Origin: Petaurus breviceps papuanus
Lineage: Eukaryota > Chordata > Mammalia > Diprotodontia > Petauridae
DNA: 64,000 nucleotides
Direction of reading: 5' to 3'
Assembly: GCA_028583685.1 (NCBI GenBank)
Contig: JAMXIF010001164.1
Location: forward strand, 8,020,303-8,084,302
Shown: one piece after another, positions 43,691 through 54,636 of the stretch
Position numbering within the stretch: position 1 is the stretch's first letter
How the letters are laid out: every line of letters begins with the position of its first letter
Notes under the pieces: generated by a model
Seen by the model: the letters and a program-made list of their open reading frames with translations, nothing else
Told to the model about the DNA's origin: nothing
Database searches by the model: none
Program-made: the position numbers and the translations under genes

Positions 43691-43737
43691 AAGAGAAGGG
43701 TATCACTATCCTTCCAGTCAACCAGGTTCATAAAATA

Positions 43738-43858
43738 CTCTCTCTGTCTGTCTCTCTCTCTCTCTGTCTCTCTCTCTGTCTCTCTGTCTCTGTCTGTCTC
43801 TGTCTGTTTGTCTCTCTCTCTCTGTGTCTCTCTCTGTGTGTGTCTCTCTCTGTCTGTC

Positions 43859-43891
<33 letters not shown>

Positions 43892-43912
43892 GTGTCTCTC
43901 TCTCTTTGTCTC
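43738..43912. repeat. (CTCTGT)n-like pyrimidine-rich repeat
   Basis: Mixed CTCT, CTGT and GTGT units over about 175 bp. Source of the Leu/Ser/Cys-rich frames on +. Confidence 0.95.
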
Positions 43913-44544
43913 CTTTTCATATCCAACGACCTGTCCAGTCCTGCCACCTCTACTTTTGTAAAAACTCTACTGTATGTGCTCTTCTCCCCTTTCACATTGC
44001 CATCACCCTGGTGAAGACCTTCAACACCTTATGCCTGGACTATTTTGCAGTTTTTCTTGGTCTCTTTGCCTCAAATCTCTTAGCTGTCAAAGTGATCTTC
44101 CTAAAGTGCTCCATTACTTCCCCCCTCCTATTCAATAAGCTCTTTTTTACCTCCAAGACCAAACATAACTCACTTCACTTCCTGCTTCCCTGGCTTCCTT
44201 CAAGTCTCAGTTCACATTCAACCTTCTACAAGAGGTTGTTTTTTTCCAGTCCCTAACCTTAGTCATTTCCTTCTGTTATTTACCTTTAATTTATTCTGTA
44301 TATGTTTTGTTTGCATGTAGTTGTTTGCATGATATCTTTCCCCTTAGACTGTATGCTCCTTGAGGGTAAGCACACGCCCTGTTTCTTTAATTGGTGTCTC
44401 CATCATTTAGCAGAGTAGTTAACATGTAAGAGGCACTTGGTAAATGCTTCTTGTTCTCAGATTATCCTAGGACATCTTTTTTTCTGAATCTTTTTTTTTT
44501 ACTCCTATAACATATTACCTTGTATTAAATTTCTTGTATATATG

Positions 44545-44690
44545 TCATATCTGCTTCCCTCTACTCTCTACCCAGAAGTAGAAAGTAAGCTTTTTGAAGG
44601 TAGAAACTGTTTTATTTTTTAATCTTTGTATGTCTAGGCCTTGCATAAAACATATGTTGAATAAATGTTTCCTGATTTCAATTATTCTGA
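44545..44690 (+). repeat. L2 3'-end fragment
   Basis: 'gaaagtaagctttttgaagg', 'tagaaactgttttatttttt' and 'gttgaataaatgtttcctga'. Confidence 0.72.
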
Positions 44691-44739
44691 TGGTGTTGAA
44701 GCCTAAGATAATTCTATTTGGTCTTGGTGATATAATGCT

Positions 44740-44858
44740 AATTTTATGAGGACCAGGACCATGTTTTGTTTATATTGTCATTTCCACTATCACCTAGCTC
44801 AATTATTGGTACATAGTAGGTAATTGATGAATACTTACTGAATGGAATTTAATTAAGA
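44740..44858 (+). repeat. L2 3'-end fragment, second copy
   Basis: 'ggaccaggaccatgttttgt', 'ttggtacatagtaggtaatt' and 'gatgaatacttactgaatgg' repeat the L2 terminus just downstream of the previous one. Confidence 0.68.
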
Positions 44859-44910
44859 TTAAATACCTTGCACCTTCAATCCTGGCACAGGGTAAACCCT
44901 TAATAAAAGT

Positions 44911-44981
<71 letters not shown>
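44911..44981. repeat. (TATC)n microsatellite
   Basis: Pure tetranucleotide run of about 17 units. Confidence 0.97.
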
Positions 44982-44982
<1 letters not shown>

Positions 44983-44984
44983 GT

Positions 44985-46025
44985 CATTGAACTAGGATTT
45001 GAGACCAGATCATCTGTATCCCACACTTTTTCCACTGTATGAAGCAAAACTTGACTTTAGGCTTAGGGCATCAGTTTCACATTGTTCCATAGAAAAGACC
45101 CAGAGAAGTGACCTGAGACAGGCACTATCTCTCTGACCCCTTGCAGGAGTCACAGGGGCACAGGAAGACTGAATGTTATATGAAATAGACAATAATGTGG
45201 AACAACACATTGATTAAGTTACGAAAGGCCAATACATGTGCCAGATAAAGCAGCACAGAGATCTGAGCTTGCTGTTAATTATGGATTTTTCCAACAGCAG
45301 TAATTCAATGTAACTGTAGCACTTCAATGTGAGTTCAAGACTTTGTAATACTTTATAAGGTTTTCTTCCCTTGATTTTTGTGTTTACACATTTCTCAATA
45401 TTTCAGCAATTTATGTTAGAAATTCTCATGGCCTGAAGGAACAGACTGTCACCCTTTGGGAGATATGTTTTGTCTTTTCTTAGTTTGTATGCCCCATTTA
45501 GTATCTGATCTCCATCCAAAACTTCTTCATTGTATACTGAAGTCAGTTCTCTACCAGTAAACACACTGTTTAAGAGACCATGGTCTTTAGAGGAAAGTGA
45601 GCTAATCATCAAGTTAGGAAGATATGGGTTTAAGTCATATCTCTGATGACCCCAAGTTAAGTCCCTTAACTTCTTAATAAGCCCAGGAAACTCTCAAACT
45701 ATAAATGGCAAAGCAGGTGCCCCTATGCTTTGGTAGAAGATGTTTCCTTATCAAGAGTTCTCTCTGCCAATGAAATCACAGTCTGACATCCCCCAAAGTG
45801 CATTTTTCACAACACAAAAGAAGTAATTTTTATTAATTTTTTTTATGGAAAGATGGGAAACCAAACAGAAAACCAAGGCATCTAAAATGAACAAGTCCTA
45901 AAGATCTTTATAAAATCCCCGACCATTTGAAATATTGGTGGCTGTTGTCCCTCTTATCTTCTGCAAGTTATACAATGTTGTGACTCCAGATGTGACTCCA
46001 ACATCTGGAATCACCTCATTGGATC
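44985..46025. other. Unique sequence, nothing recognised
   Basis: About 1 kb with no recognised repeat. Frames at 45010 and 45403 have no domain features. Confidence 0.4.
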
Positions 46026-46029
46026 GTGG

Positions 46030-46165
46030 AGAGGGAAGAGGCCTTAGAAATTAATTAATTTGAATCTTTCATTATAGATGAAGAGACTAAAATCCTTTCA
46101 GAAGCAGTGACTTACGCAAAACCACCCACCTATTAAATGGTAGGGCTGTGACTCTTATCTCCTTG
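46030..46165 (-). repeat. MIR3-type fragment, antisense
   Basis: 'gggaagaggccttagaaatt', 'cattatagatgaagagacta' and 'cagtgacttacgcaaaacca'. Confidence 0.65.
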
Positions 46166-46404
46166 TGGAGAATTCTTCTGAAGTGGGTGAGCCAAGGTGT
46201 TATTCTTTCTTGTTGTACTACATGGTAGTCTTTTGACCCATCATGGCCCAAAATGGTAGTGCCAAACTATTTTTGTTCTTGGGTATGGTCTTTTCCCTCT
46301 TCCTCACATATACCCTCCACAAGGGAAAAATGGCAAGAGTTTTCACAGTCTGGCAAGAGATTAATTTCTCTTTGTCATGCATCATACCTCTAACATTAGA
46401 TTAT

Positions 46405-46620
46405 CACAGAATTTAGGTCTGGAAGGGGCCTTAAAGATTATCCCTAGCACCAGTAACATTGGAAATTCTCTTACAAATTTAAAAAATTGTTATGTTTTGT
46501 TTAAGTTTTAAAGGTGAAGAAACAGAGGTTCTGAGAAGCAGAAATGAATTGGCAAAGGTCAATTAGTAGGGGTCAGAAGTGGAAACTGCACCTGGAACCT
46601 CTGATCCCACGAGTCCCATC
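46405..46620 (-). repeat. MIR3-type SINE, antisense
   Basis: 'acagaatttaggtctggaag', 'gggccttaaagattatccct', 'ggtgaagaaacagaggttct' and 'gatcccacgagtcccatcac'. An internal T-rich insertion separates two halves. Confidence 0.72.
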
Positions 46621-46799
46621 ACCAACTCCAGGGAAGATGCAGTGACCACAAATCTTCCTGTCTTTCCCCCTTTGGCATCTGATTTTATTTTCAGGATGTT
46701 TCCTTTTTATCATTTTATCCTCAGCAGTCCTTCATATATAGCAAATGAATGATAAATGCTTGTTGAATTAATGAATAATTACCCCTGTCTAAAGCTGGG

Positions 46800-47515
46800 A
46801 CTTTGTTTTTAGGGATTTTAAGGCATACATGTCTTTAGGCTGTCACTATTCCCCCAAATCAGCTCAGTGAGAGAGGAGGATTTGATCAAAATTCTATTAC
46901 CACTGATACTGGGAATTCTCTTACAATTTTTTGGAGGGGTTATTTCATTTTGTTTTTGTCTTTAAGTGAGAGATACAACTCTTCAAAACCATATTTATGT
47001 GGCATCACTTCTGAAATCACCTCAAATCAATAACTTGAAATTATTTGAGTAGAGAATCACTGTGTAATTACTAGAATCCCATCTTTAAACAATACATATA
47101 TTTATCACATATATGTTATTTCAACATATAATATAATAAACATTACAGTTCTTTCTGCTTCTCCTCCATTCAAACACCTTTGTGGTATACATTGAAGAGG
47201 TAAAGCCTAGAATGAGAGATTTCCATAATCTGAGGGGATTGGTAATTGAAAGGTAGGAAAGTGGTTGCTTAGTCAGCCATGCTGGTCGGTGATGAAGAAT
47301 GTGAGCTCCGGGTTCTGCCCATCTTTCCTACTATCATCCCATTGGACAGAGCTGGGATTTGAACTAAGGCTATATAATTCCAAATTTAGCATTCTTTACA
47401 TTCAATGCTGCCACTCCAAATCTGCTCCAATTTAAGTAAATCTTGTCATCTTCCCTCTAGACTTAGTGTTTTAAAAAAATGTTTAAAAATTGTTTTAACC
47501 TGTAACTGGGGGGAA
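46800..47515. other. Unique sequence, nothing recognised
   Basis: Contains 'actgggaattctcttacaat' near 46907, similar to 'attggaaattctcttacaaa' near 46460. This suggests a short local repeat. No gene. Confidence 0.35.

Positions 47516-47518
<3 letters not shown>

Positions 47519-47560
<42 letters not shown>
47519..47560. repeat. (GT)n microsatellite
   Basis: 21 uninterrupted GT units. Confidence 0.98.
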
Positions 47561-47563
<3 letters not shown>

Positions 47564-47564
47564 C

Positions 47565-48245
47565 TTATTGTTGAGTTCCCATCTCTTATCAAATCCTTTT
47601 GAGATCATTGAGAATATACGTATTCCTTAGCACGTAACCCTCATTGTTAGAGATGTGTATATGACAGTGATGCTGGCTTATGGAAGAATTCTGTGTTCTC
47701 TCCCACTCTTGCTTGACCTTGGAGCCTTTAATTAGTGCATGATACCAGCCTCCTGTTATTTCCTTCTGCTTTGATTTCTGCCCAACAAACATGAATGGAA
47801 GACTTGCTGATAGGGTACAGAATACAGAAAAACAGATGAGTTGGATGGTTGTATATACTGTAAATATTATTGGAATAACATTCTTAATCCCTTAATAAGT
47901 GCCTAGTGTCAAGATGGTAAAGGGGAGTGATAAGCAGGATTCTCTGGCAAACAGAAACCTAGAGAATGTCTTATACTAACAAACTTACTCAAGTCATGAC
48001 ATTTACTTGATCTTAGTCAAGATGCTTATGGAAACTCATGCTAATTATGGAAGGGGGGAAGTGGCTAGGAAACTCATTTTGAAGGCTCATGGCCCCAAAT
48101 GATAATATTTCATAGCTGTGACATTAACATAAACATACTATGATAGGGGGACCATATGAGTTCTCCTTTTCCCCCTAAAAATAAGAAACTTGTTATACAC
48201 TAATTTCTTTTATATGCAACCCCAGAAAAATATGTAAAGAAGGAA
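47565..48245. other. Unique sequence, nothing recognised
   Basis: No repeat or gene is recognised. Confidence 0.4.
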
Positions 48246-48249
48246 TGAA

Positions 48250-48444
48250 TGAATGAAACATTTGTTAAGCACGTACTATATGGAAAGCATTATGCTAAGC
48301 TCTAGCTTATAGAATAGTATGTGTGTATAAGTATATATGTGAATATATGCATATATGTGAGCAATATATGTATGCGTATATGTGCATATATTAATATACA
48401 TGTGTGTAATATGTGTATATGCGTGTGTATATGCAGTATGTGTG

Positions 48445-48492
<48 letters not shown>

Positions 48493-48545
48493 TGTCACAG
48501 CTCTCAAAGTTAAAATTCTAATGAGGGAAACAACATGCATAGAAG
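48250..48545 (-). repeat. Ancient unresolved repeat carrying a TA/TG array
   Basis: 'aagcacgtactatatggaaa' and 'gcattatgctaagctctagc' precede, and 'ttctaatgagggaaacaaca' follows, an alternating TATG/TA array at 48317-48487. The flanks are consecutive parts of the same repeat type seen at 50477, so the array expanded inside it. Confidence 0.55.
48317..48487. repeat. (TATG)n-(TA)n microsatellite
   Basis: Alternating purine-pyrimidine run ending in pure TA of about 18 units. Cruciform or slippage prone. Confidence 0.95.
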
Positions 48546-48549
48546 ACTT

Positions 48550-49025
48550 CAGGTGAAAATCAAATGTAAAGTTCCTGTGGTCCTTAATATGTGAACATCT
48601 CTTCTTCAGTGTCATCTTCATTGGTAAATTCATGATAAATTCTGATGTTGAACCATGTAAGAGTGCCAAGGACTTTGGTGGCAAGACGTTTCCATTCTGG
48701 GTTTTCAGTAACTGTGATTGTGGTATCTGCAGGAGTATTTGACAGTCTCTCTCTACAGAAGTGGACTCCCAGAATGATGGCTCAGGTCACTGGACTAGAA
48801 ACAATGTTATTCCCAAGACTCTTGGGTTCAAGGTCCTGGGCTGGCCCCATCATGATCTGAGGGAGACTGGTCAAGGCAGTGGTGGTGGTTTGCCTTGCCA
48901 TCTCTTTTCTCTCCCTCAGGATACATCACTATTTTAGCTAAGCTGGCTTTGGTGTATCAAGTTGGTTGGTATTTAGTGGGGATGTCTGGTTCTTTCTCCA
49001 CTGTAATTGCTTCTCTAGTAATCTG
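48550..49025. other. Unique sequence, nothing recognised
   Basis: No clear family. No coding signal beyond short frames. Confidence 0.35.
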
Positions 49026-49039
49026 GGCAGTGAAGAAGG

Positions 49040-49195
49040 GGAAGAGGATCCTTGATTTGGAGCTAGAAGGGGCCTTAGATGTGGGTTAATCATTGCCTCA
49101 CCTTTTACAAATGTGGAAACTGAGGCCCAGGGTAAGGAAGTGACCTGCCAAAGGTGAAAGGTAGGAAATAGCTAAGCTGAAATTTAGACATAGTT
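49040..49195 (-). repeat. MIR3-type SINE, antisense
   Basis: 'gagctagaaggggccttaga', 'caaatgtggaaactgaggcc' and 'gaagtgacctgccaaaggtg'. Confidence 0.8.
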
Positions 49196-49880
49196 TTTAT
49201 CTGCAAAACCAAGCCCCTTTCTGTTGTCCTATGTTAAGATATCAGGCCTATTACCACAGGCCATTTTAATGCCACAAACACAAAAATGCCATTTCTAAAA
49301 TGAGAATGAAGAATTACAATTCTTATGCCTGGGAAAAGTACCAAAAACAACACTCAAGGCAAATACCATAAGCCTCTGTTGAAAAAGGACAGGGGTGGGG
49401 GCAGAGACCCTTCATCACTAGCATGAGGCTGCTGCTATGGAGGGCTCCCTAGGGGTGAGAGGGGTGGGAGGAAACAGGACAGGGAGGGGCAGGGAAGAGC
49501 ACTTCAGCTTACCCTCTCTTCGCGTTTAATTATAGCTACTTATTCTTACTAACTAGTGTTAAACTGTTATTTCTGTGCTGCTGAAGGATAAATACCTTTG
49601 GTATCCTGAATTTCATCTACTGGGGCAAAGTCCCAGTCACCTCAACTTAGTTAAAGCTCTGTCCAAAATAATTTCATGGCTCTCCTATATAGATAAAGCG
49701 GATAAAATTATCTATGAATTGCTTGGACGCTATCTCTGTATTTAATAAGCATGCCACATCTAAAGGCATTTAAGTAAAAAATTTTGAACAGAATAGAGAC
49801 AAAACCAGAGACCGATGGCATTCTACTAGAGGATCCTGTAGGTTGGTATTGATTCATTAAATCATCACTCCTTTGCAATT
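49196..49880. other. Unique sequence with a G-rich patch
   Basis: A G-rich patch at 49390-49500 ('ggggtgagaggggtgggagg') could form a G-quadruplex on the + strand. Otherwise unassigned. Confidence 0.4.
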
Positions 49881-50127
49881 TTGTTGTTGTTCAGTGGTTC
49901 ACTCATGCCCAACTCTTTGTGACCCTGTAGACCATAGCATGGCAATGCTGTCCCTGGGGTTTCCTTGGCAAAGATGCTGGAATGATTTGCCATTGTCTTC
50001 TCCAGTATATTAAGGCAAATAGAGGTTAAATGACTTGCCTAGAGTCACATAGCTAGTAAGGTCAGGTTCCTCAGATCTTCCTGACTTCAGGCCACTGCTC
50101 TGCTCACTGAGTCACTTAGCTGCCTTA
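49881..50127 (-). repeat. MAR1-type SINE, antisense, near full length
   Basis: Tail 'ttgttgttcagtggttcact' and 'tcatgcccaactctttgtga', 'ggggtttccttggcaaagat', core 'aaatgacttgcctagagtca' and head 'gctcactgagtcacttagct'. Confidence 0.92.
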
Positions 50128-50476
50128 CTTAATTATCCTGTTCACACCTCTCTAGCTCTTCTATGAGGATATTATAGGAAACTTCCTAATATGCTTTGCT
50201 TGGCATTGGGGCAAACCATGTCTGCGTCATGCACCAAGGAAATAAAGTAATTCTAGCATGATTTGTTCTTTATGCACCCTGTGGGCTATTTTGACCTTCC
50301 TATATTCATCCATGGTGAGCAGGCTGAATGACAAACTACCACATGTCAGTCAATCAATAAACATGTATTAAGCATTTACTTTGTGCCAGATGTTTTTCTG
50401 TCCCATTTCTCTATATTTCTTGAGTATTGAACAGAGGAATTCTATAGAACTTACTGCTTGCTGCCCCTCTAGAAAA

Positions 50477-50850
50477 GTCAATAAACATTTATTAAATGTC
50501 TACTAATTGTCAGGCACTGTGCTAAGTGCTGAGATTACTGAAAAACACAGTCTCCGCTCTTAAGGAGTTCCAAGTCTAATGGGGGAGAGAACTGTGTGTA
50601 GACCAGTTTTATGCATGATAAATTGAATATAATCAATAGAGGGAAGGTATTAGAATTAAGGGGGTCAGCAAAGACTTTCTGGAAAATGTGGAATTCTGGC
50701 TGAGAATTGAAGAAATCCAGGAAGTGGAAATAGGAAAGGAGAGAACTCTAAGTATGGGTGAGAACCAGTGAAAAATGTCCAAAGAGCATGCCCAAGTTGA
50801 CAAATACTCCAAGAAGTGGAGTGGTCACACAGCCCATCTTAAATAAACAA
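50477..50850 (-). repeat. Ancient unresolved mammalian repeat
   Basis: 'caataaacatttattaaatg', 'caggcactgtgctaagtgct', 'ctccgctcttaaggagttcc', 'tctaatgggggagagaactg' and 'attaagggggtcagcaaaga', then 'agaaccagtgaaaaatgtcc'. It is the best example here of the group also seen at 42180, 48250 and 56750. A partial copy ('atgtattaagcatttacttt') precedes it at 50350. Confidence 0.6.
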
Positions 50851-50851
50851 A

Positions 50852-51115
50852 ACAAACAATCAAGAAACATTTATATAGCCCTTGCTGTGTGCCTTAGCTC
50901 TGTGCTAAGTACTTTATAATTATTATCACATTTGATCCTTACCTGAAGAAGTAGATGCTGTTATTATCCCCATCTTACAGATGAGAAACCGGAAGCAAAG
51001 AGGCATGAAGTGACTTGCCCAGGGTCACACATCTAGTGAGTGTTTGCAGTTTGCATTTGAACTCAGATCTTCCTGCCTCCTGACATTCTATCCACTGGGC
51101 CATTTAGCTGCAGAC
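50852..51115 (-). repeat. MON1-type SINE, antisense
   Basis: 'gctctgtgctaagtacttta', 'ccccatcttacagatgagaa', 'aagtgacttgcccagggtca', 'tttgaactcagatcttcctg' and 'tctatccactgggccattta'. Confidence 0.88.
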
Positions 51116-51192
51116 TTTCTATAGGGCAAATCTCCATAATAAAACAACAGAGAGTTTCCATCCTCAAGCTTATGCCACCATCTTGCATTTAG

Positions 51193-51342
51193 AGTGTGTA
51201 TAATATATACATATAAAAATGTATATACGTATATATACATAAGTACACTGTACACATGTATATACATGTGTATATGTATGTATGCAAATGCATGCATATA
51301 TATGTACACATACATATGTGTACATGTGTTCGTGTGTGTGTT
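51193..51342. repeat. Alternating TA/TG/CA microsatellite
   Basis: Impure ATAC, ATGT and GTGT run. It gives the Tyr/Ile/His-rich minus-strand frames, which are not genes. Confidence 0.93.
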
Positions 51343-51344
51343 TC

Positions 51345-51525
51345 ATTGGCATCCTGTGAGGTAGGTCTTGTGGAGATTATTGCCCTGATTTTGTAAATGA
51401 TGAAGAAGAATTGAGTGACTTAACCAGGGTCATGTAGCTAATAATGTCACCTGAAGAGCTGATATTCAGGTTTCTTCTGTGGGCTCCACGTCCATCATTT
51501 TCCATTATGCCACAGTTTCCTGACC
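51345..51525 (-). repeat. MIR-type SINE, antisense
   Basis: 'atcctgtgaggtaggtcttg', 'tgattttgtaaatgatgaag' and 'gagtgacttaaccagggtca'. Confidence 0.7.
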
Positions 51526-51529
51526 ATAA

Positions 51530-51890
51530 CCTTAGTGCTAACCATGAAACTCTGTATGGGCTTTCAGAAGACTGGCCTCTCTTAGAACAGCTGTGATAGA
51601 AAGATTCAGAACAATGGTTTAGCTTGAAGAAACTCAGAATGAGAAATCTCATGCATATCATGGAAGGATTTGTGGAGGATGAGAGATCTTAGTTGTACCT
51701 TGAAGGACGTTGAAGATTCCATGACCTCACTACTGAATTGTTTTCCAACTGACTTGGCCATTTCCTAAAACTGAGAGGACTCACTGGGTTTTTCCACCTC
51801 TGACCTTTTTTTTTCCTCCTATCCCACCATTATGATGGTGTAAATCAGGAGAAAATCTTAATCTGAAGGGTGTATAAGGCCTGAAAAGCT
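51530..51890. other. Unique sequence, nothing recognised
   Basis: No family-level repeat or gene signal. Confidence 0.4.
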
Positions 51891-51892
51891 CT

Positions 51893-52065
51893 CAAGAGCC
51901 ACTAGAACCACATTAAAATGTAATTTAGAAATGTTTAACAAAATACATAAAAGTATTACATGAACTAGATAATATTAAATTGTAGTTTTCTAAATCACTC
52001 CACTGCCAGCAGGGATCTGTTTTCTATTTGACTTTGAAATTACTATTGTAAATGACTCAGTTCTT
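51893..52065 (+). mobile_element. hAT MITE fragment
   Basis: 'ccacattaaaatgtaattta', 'gaaatgtttaacaaaataca', 'ttgtagttttctaaatcact' and 'gctctgtttt'-like text, then 'ctatttgactttgaaa'. Same family as 30564 (which is on the opposite strand). The 5' terminus is missing. Confidence 0.7.
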
Positions 52066-52104
52066 CTTTCTCTAAAACTTGCTCTACCAGCCTATGCTGC
52101 AGAG

Positions 52105-52335
52105 AAAGAGAGAAATGTTTCAGAGAAAATGGTCCAGTGGAAAAAGTGAGGAACCTTTTCTGTTTGAACTTAGAGGTAAGGAACCTGAATTCAGATTCTG
52201 ACTTGGCCACCTTACTTCTAGTGTGACCTTGAATAAGTTAACTCAACCTCCCTGGGTCTTGGTTTTCTCATCTGTAAGATAAGATAAATGACTTCTGAGG
52301 TTTCTTCCTGCCCTGGGTCTATTATCCCATGATCC
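52105..52335 (+). repeat. MIR3-type SINE
   Basis: 'aacctgaattcagattctga', 'agtgtgaccttgaataagtt', 'gggtcttggttttctcatct' and 'aaatgacttctgaggtttct'. A little extra sequence interrupts the head. Confidence 0.82.
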
Positions 52336-52344
52336 TCAGCTGCA

Positions 52345-52485
52345 TTGTAGTATGAAAAGAATGCTTGACTTGGAACCAAAAACCCTGGATTCTAGTCTCT
52401 TCTCACCTACCTTCTTTGTAACCTTGAGCACATCACTTCTTTCTACTCTCCAGCTACTCATTTAGAAAACAAGGGATAACTAGTT
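52345..52485 (+). repeat. MIR-type fragment
   Basis: 'atgcttgacttggaaccaaa', 'ccctggattctagtctcttc' and 'ttgtaaccttgagcacatca'. Head and core only. Confidence 0.7.
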
Positions 52486-52489
52486 AAAT

Positions 52490-53245
52490 CATGCAAAAAC
52501 TCTCCCTGATATCATTCAATGATTCCAAGAATAGAGGAGTTGCAAATATATTGTGTCTTATTGACATGACTGCAGATTGTTGAGGAGGAGTGGAAACATC
52601 ATTGATTAGAATCTTTAAAATAGCCCAGGATCTAATCAAGAAGAAGGATTTTGTCTGTAAGGTTTCTTGCCCTTTTGAATGGTCTTTAAAAGTTCACAAG
52701 AATCCAGGTGGAGATGGAAAATCTTGAGGCAGACCCGGGATTCACTGAGCATGTCATGACCCAGGCCATTCAAACTTTAAGCAATGCAAGTTTTTTGGCA
52801 TTCACAGGAGGTTCAGCAGGTGGGAAGATGAGGGGAAGGGAAGTAACAACAATGAGCAAAGAATCATGATTCATGCTTACAAATAACATTCCACACCAAT
52901 TAAATCTTCCTTCTGGGTGAACAGACCTTGAAGACTTTTTGATTGAGCCACAGATAACCCAAGCTGACAAGCTGACCAGAAAAATACAAGGGTAATATTT
53001 TCCCTTGAAGTCTGCTGAGATAATCTTCCCAAGAATTAGAGTAAGCTCAATATCAGATTCCCATCTAATCTCTCTTTCTGATAAAGTACTAGTTAAAGAA
53101 CCAGAGGAAAATTTCAGTTGATAACTGTAAGAATTTACTTCCCCTAATTTGTTGCATTTTCATCCATCCCTGGGTATTTGAGATCACAGAACAGCTACTA
53201 TGAATGATACTCAGTGTGAGGTCAAATCTTAGAATCTCTAATTTC
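52490..53245. other. Unique sequence, nothing recognised
   Basis: No recognised repeat or gene. Confidence 0.4.
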
Positions 53246-53249
53246 CTTG

Positions 53250-53320
53250 AGAGTAATTCAAATGTTACCTCCTACATGAAACCTTTCCTAACAACTCTCC
53301 AATCCTCTTATATTGTCAGT
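53250..53320 (+). repeat. L2 fragment
   Basis: 'caaatgttacctcctacatg' and 'aaacctttcctaacaactct' match L2 shortly upstream of its terminus. Confidence 0.6.
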
Positions 53321-53609
53321 GCTCTTGGGGGTAAAACTTAGAGTCAACTAAGTCAGTTCTCTAAGGGTAAAGAGTTCTGTTCATCCAGACAAGGGTCTTT
53401 TGTATATCTGAGGAGAAAACCATGTCTTTTTACCAAGTTTGCTTCTGGATGGGAGGTAGAAAAAAGTTTATTGGCTATCCCTTTTCCCTGGAGGCATGGT
53501 TGAATTAGCCTTTATCAAGAGGAGAATATATTCATCAGAGAAGGTCCATTTTCCTTGAAATCTGGTCTAATCAGAGGGTTCAAGACTATGAGACAGGCCT
53601 ATTGAATTC

Positions 53610-53765
53610 TATATTAAGTTATTGACCAAGCCTAGGCAAGTTACCTCTCTGGGTTTCAATTAACTATTGCATAAAATGTAGATAATAGTGTTCTACCTGC
53701 CTAAGGAATTGTAGCTGGACCAAATGATTTCTTGCAGTTTAATTTCTAGGATCTATGACACCATG
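53610..53765 (+). repeat. MIR3-type fragment
   Basis: 'aagcctaggcaagttacctc', 'gggtttcaattaactattgc' and 'ctggaccaaatgatttcttg', with the terminal 'aggatctatgac'. Confidence 0.65.
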
Positions 53766-53959
53766 AGGTAATAACTAGAAATTCAGGTCTAGAAATGGAT
53801 AAGTGCTTAAAGATAAGAAAAGGATAAGAAATGATTAAGTGCTTCAAGTCACTGGAATCCCTATAGTATCCATGTGTGTATACCAATGAATTAAGAGTGG
53901 GGAATAAAGCAGTGTTATTTTTTATGCCTAGATATGCATGCATAGGACCCACCTTCGTA

Positions 53960-54085
53960 TTTTCTTTTCCATTAGATTGTATATTCAGATCTTAGAGGGC
54001 AGAGACGTTTTTGCCTTTCTTCTTATGGCTAATGCTTACTATAGTGCTTGGCATGTAATTTACTCTTTGTAAGGAATTCAAGCAA
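53960..54085 (+). repeat. L2 3'-end fragment
   Basis: 'ttagattgtatattcagatc', 'ttagagggcagagacgtttt' and 'tatagtgcttggcatgtaat'. Confidence 0.72.
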
Positions 54086-54234
54086 TCACCATTAGCCCTG
54101 AGCTTCTGCCAATTAGCCAAAGTAATTGTACAGTAAGTAGTACTCACAAATAGTAATTAATTGCTTGGTGATTGACTGACCCTCAATATTTCCTTCCAAT
54201 TGGTGTGATTAAGAGTATTTACAGATTTCAACCT

Positions 54235-54355
54235 GAGAGGGATCTCAGAAATCAAGGAATCAGAGTTAGACCAAGTAGGGACCTTCACAGTCATTTTTTG
54301 TAATCTCGTTATTTTACAGATGAGGAAACAGGCCATTTTGCAGATGAAGGCAACT
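54235..54355 (-). repeat. MIR3-type fragment, antisense
   Basis: 'aaggaatcagagttagacca', 'cgttattttacagatgagga' and 'aacaggccattttgcagatg'. The 'cagatgagg' piece appears twice, so there is a local duplication. Confidence 0.6.
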
Positions 54356-54424
54356 TTCTTCTGCCTTGACTTCACCGGGGTCTCCTTTTTGTAGTTTCCA
54401 AAAGCTGCCATTTTGGTCCACAAA

Positions 54425-54575
54425 TTTCATAACAGGTTAGCATATCAACATGACAGATTTAAATGTCAGTGGGAAGTGTTTAACAAATAAATAAAAATAA
54501 AATGTGACACAGATAATGCTAATTTGTGACTTTCTAAGTCATGTAGCCAACTGGCTGTTTCTATTTGAGTCTAGC
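54425..54575 (+). mobile_element. hAT MITE fragment, third copy
   Basis: 'gtgggaagtgtttaacaaat', 'aataaaaataaaatgtgaca', 'gctaatttgtgactttctaa' and 'tgtttctatttgagtctagc'. Same order as the 30564 and 51893 copies. Confidence 0.65.
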
Positions 54576-54636
54576 TACACTACAAGCAATCTAAATGATG
54601 TCTCATAATCAAATCTTCTAGTACCCTTCATGAATC

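Larger units (their letters stand above)
42640..44465 (+). repeat. L2 LINE copy split by a SINE and an L1
   Basis: L2 pieces lie at about 42640-42785 ('cagatgattctcagatctat'), 43085-43176 and 43707-44465 ('ggtgaagaccttcaacacct', 'gactgtatgctccttgaggg', 'aggcacttggtaaatgcttc'). A MIR (42790-43050) and an L1 (43177-43690) interrupt it, and a CTCTGT repeat grew at 43738-43912. The 223-codon frame over 43585-44256 spans these junctions and is not a gene. Confidence 0.75.

Noticed and set aside
43585-44256. 223-codon + frame
   Set aside because: It spans an L1 tail, a CTCTGT simple repeat and an L2 fragment; no single coherent protein.
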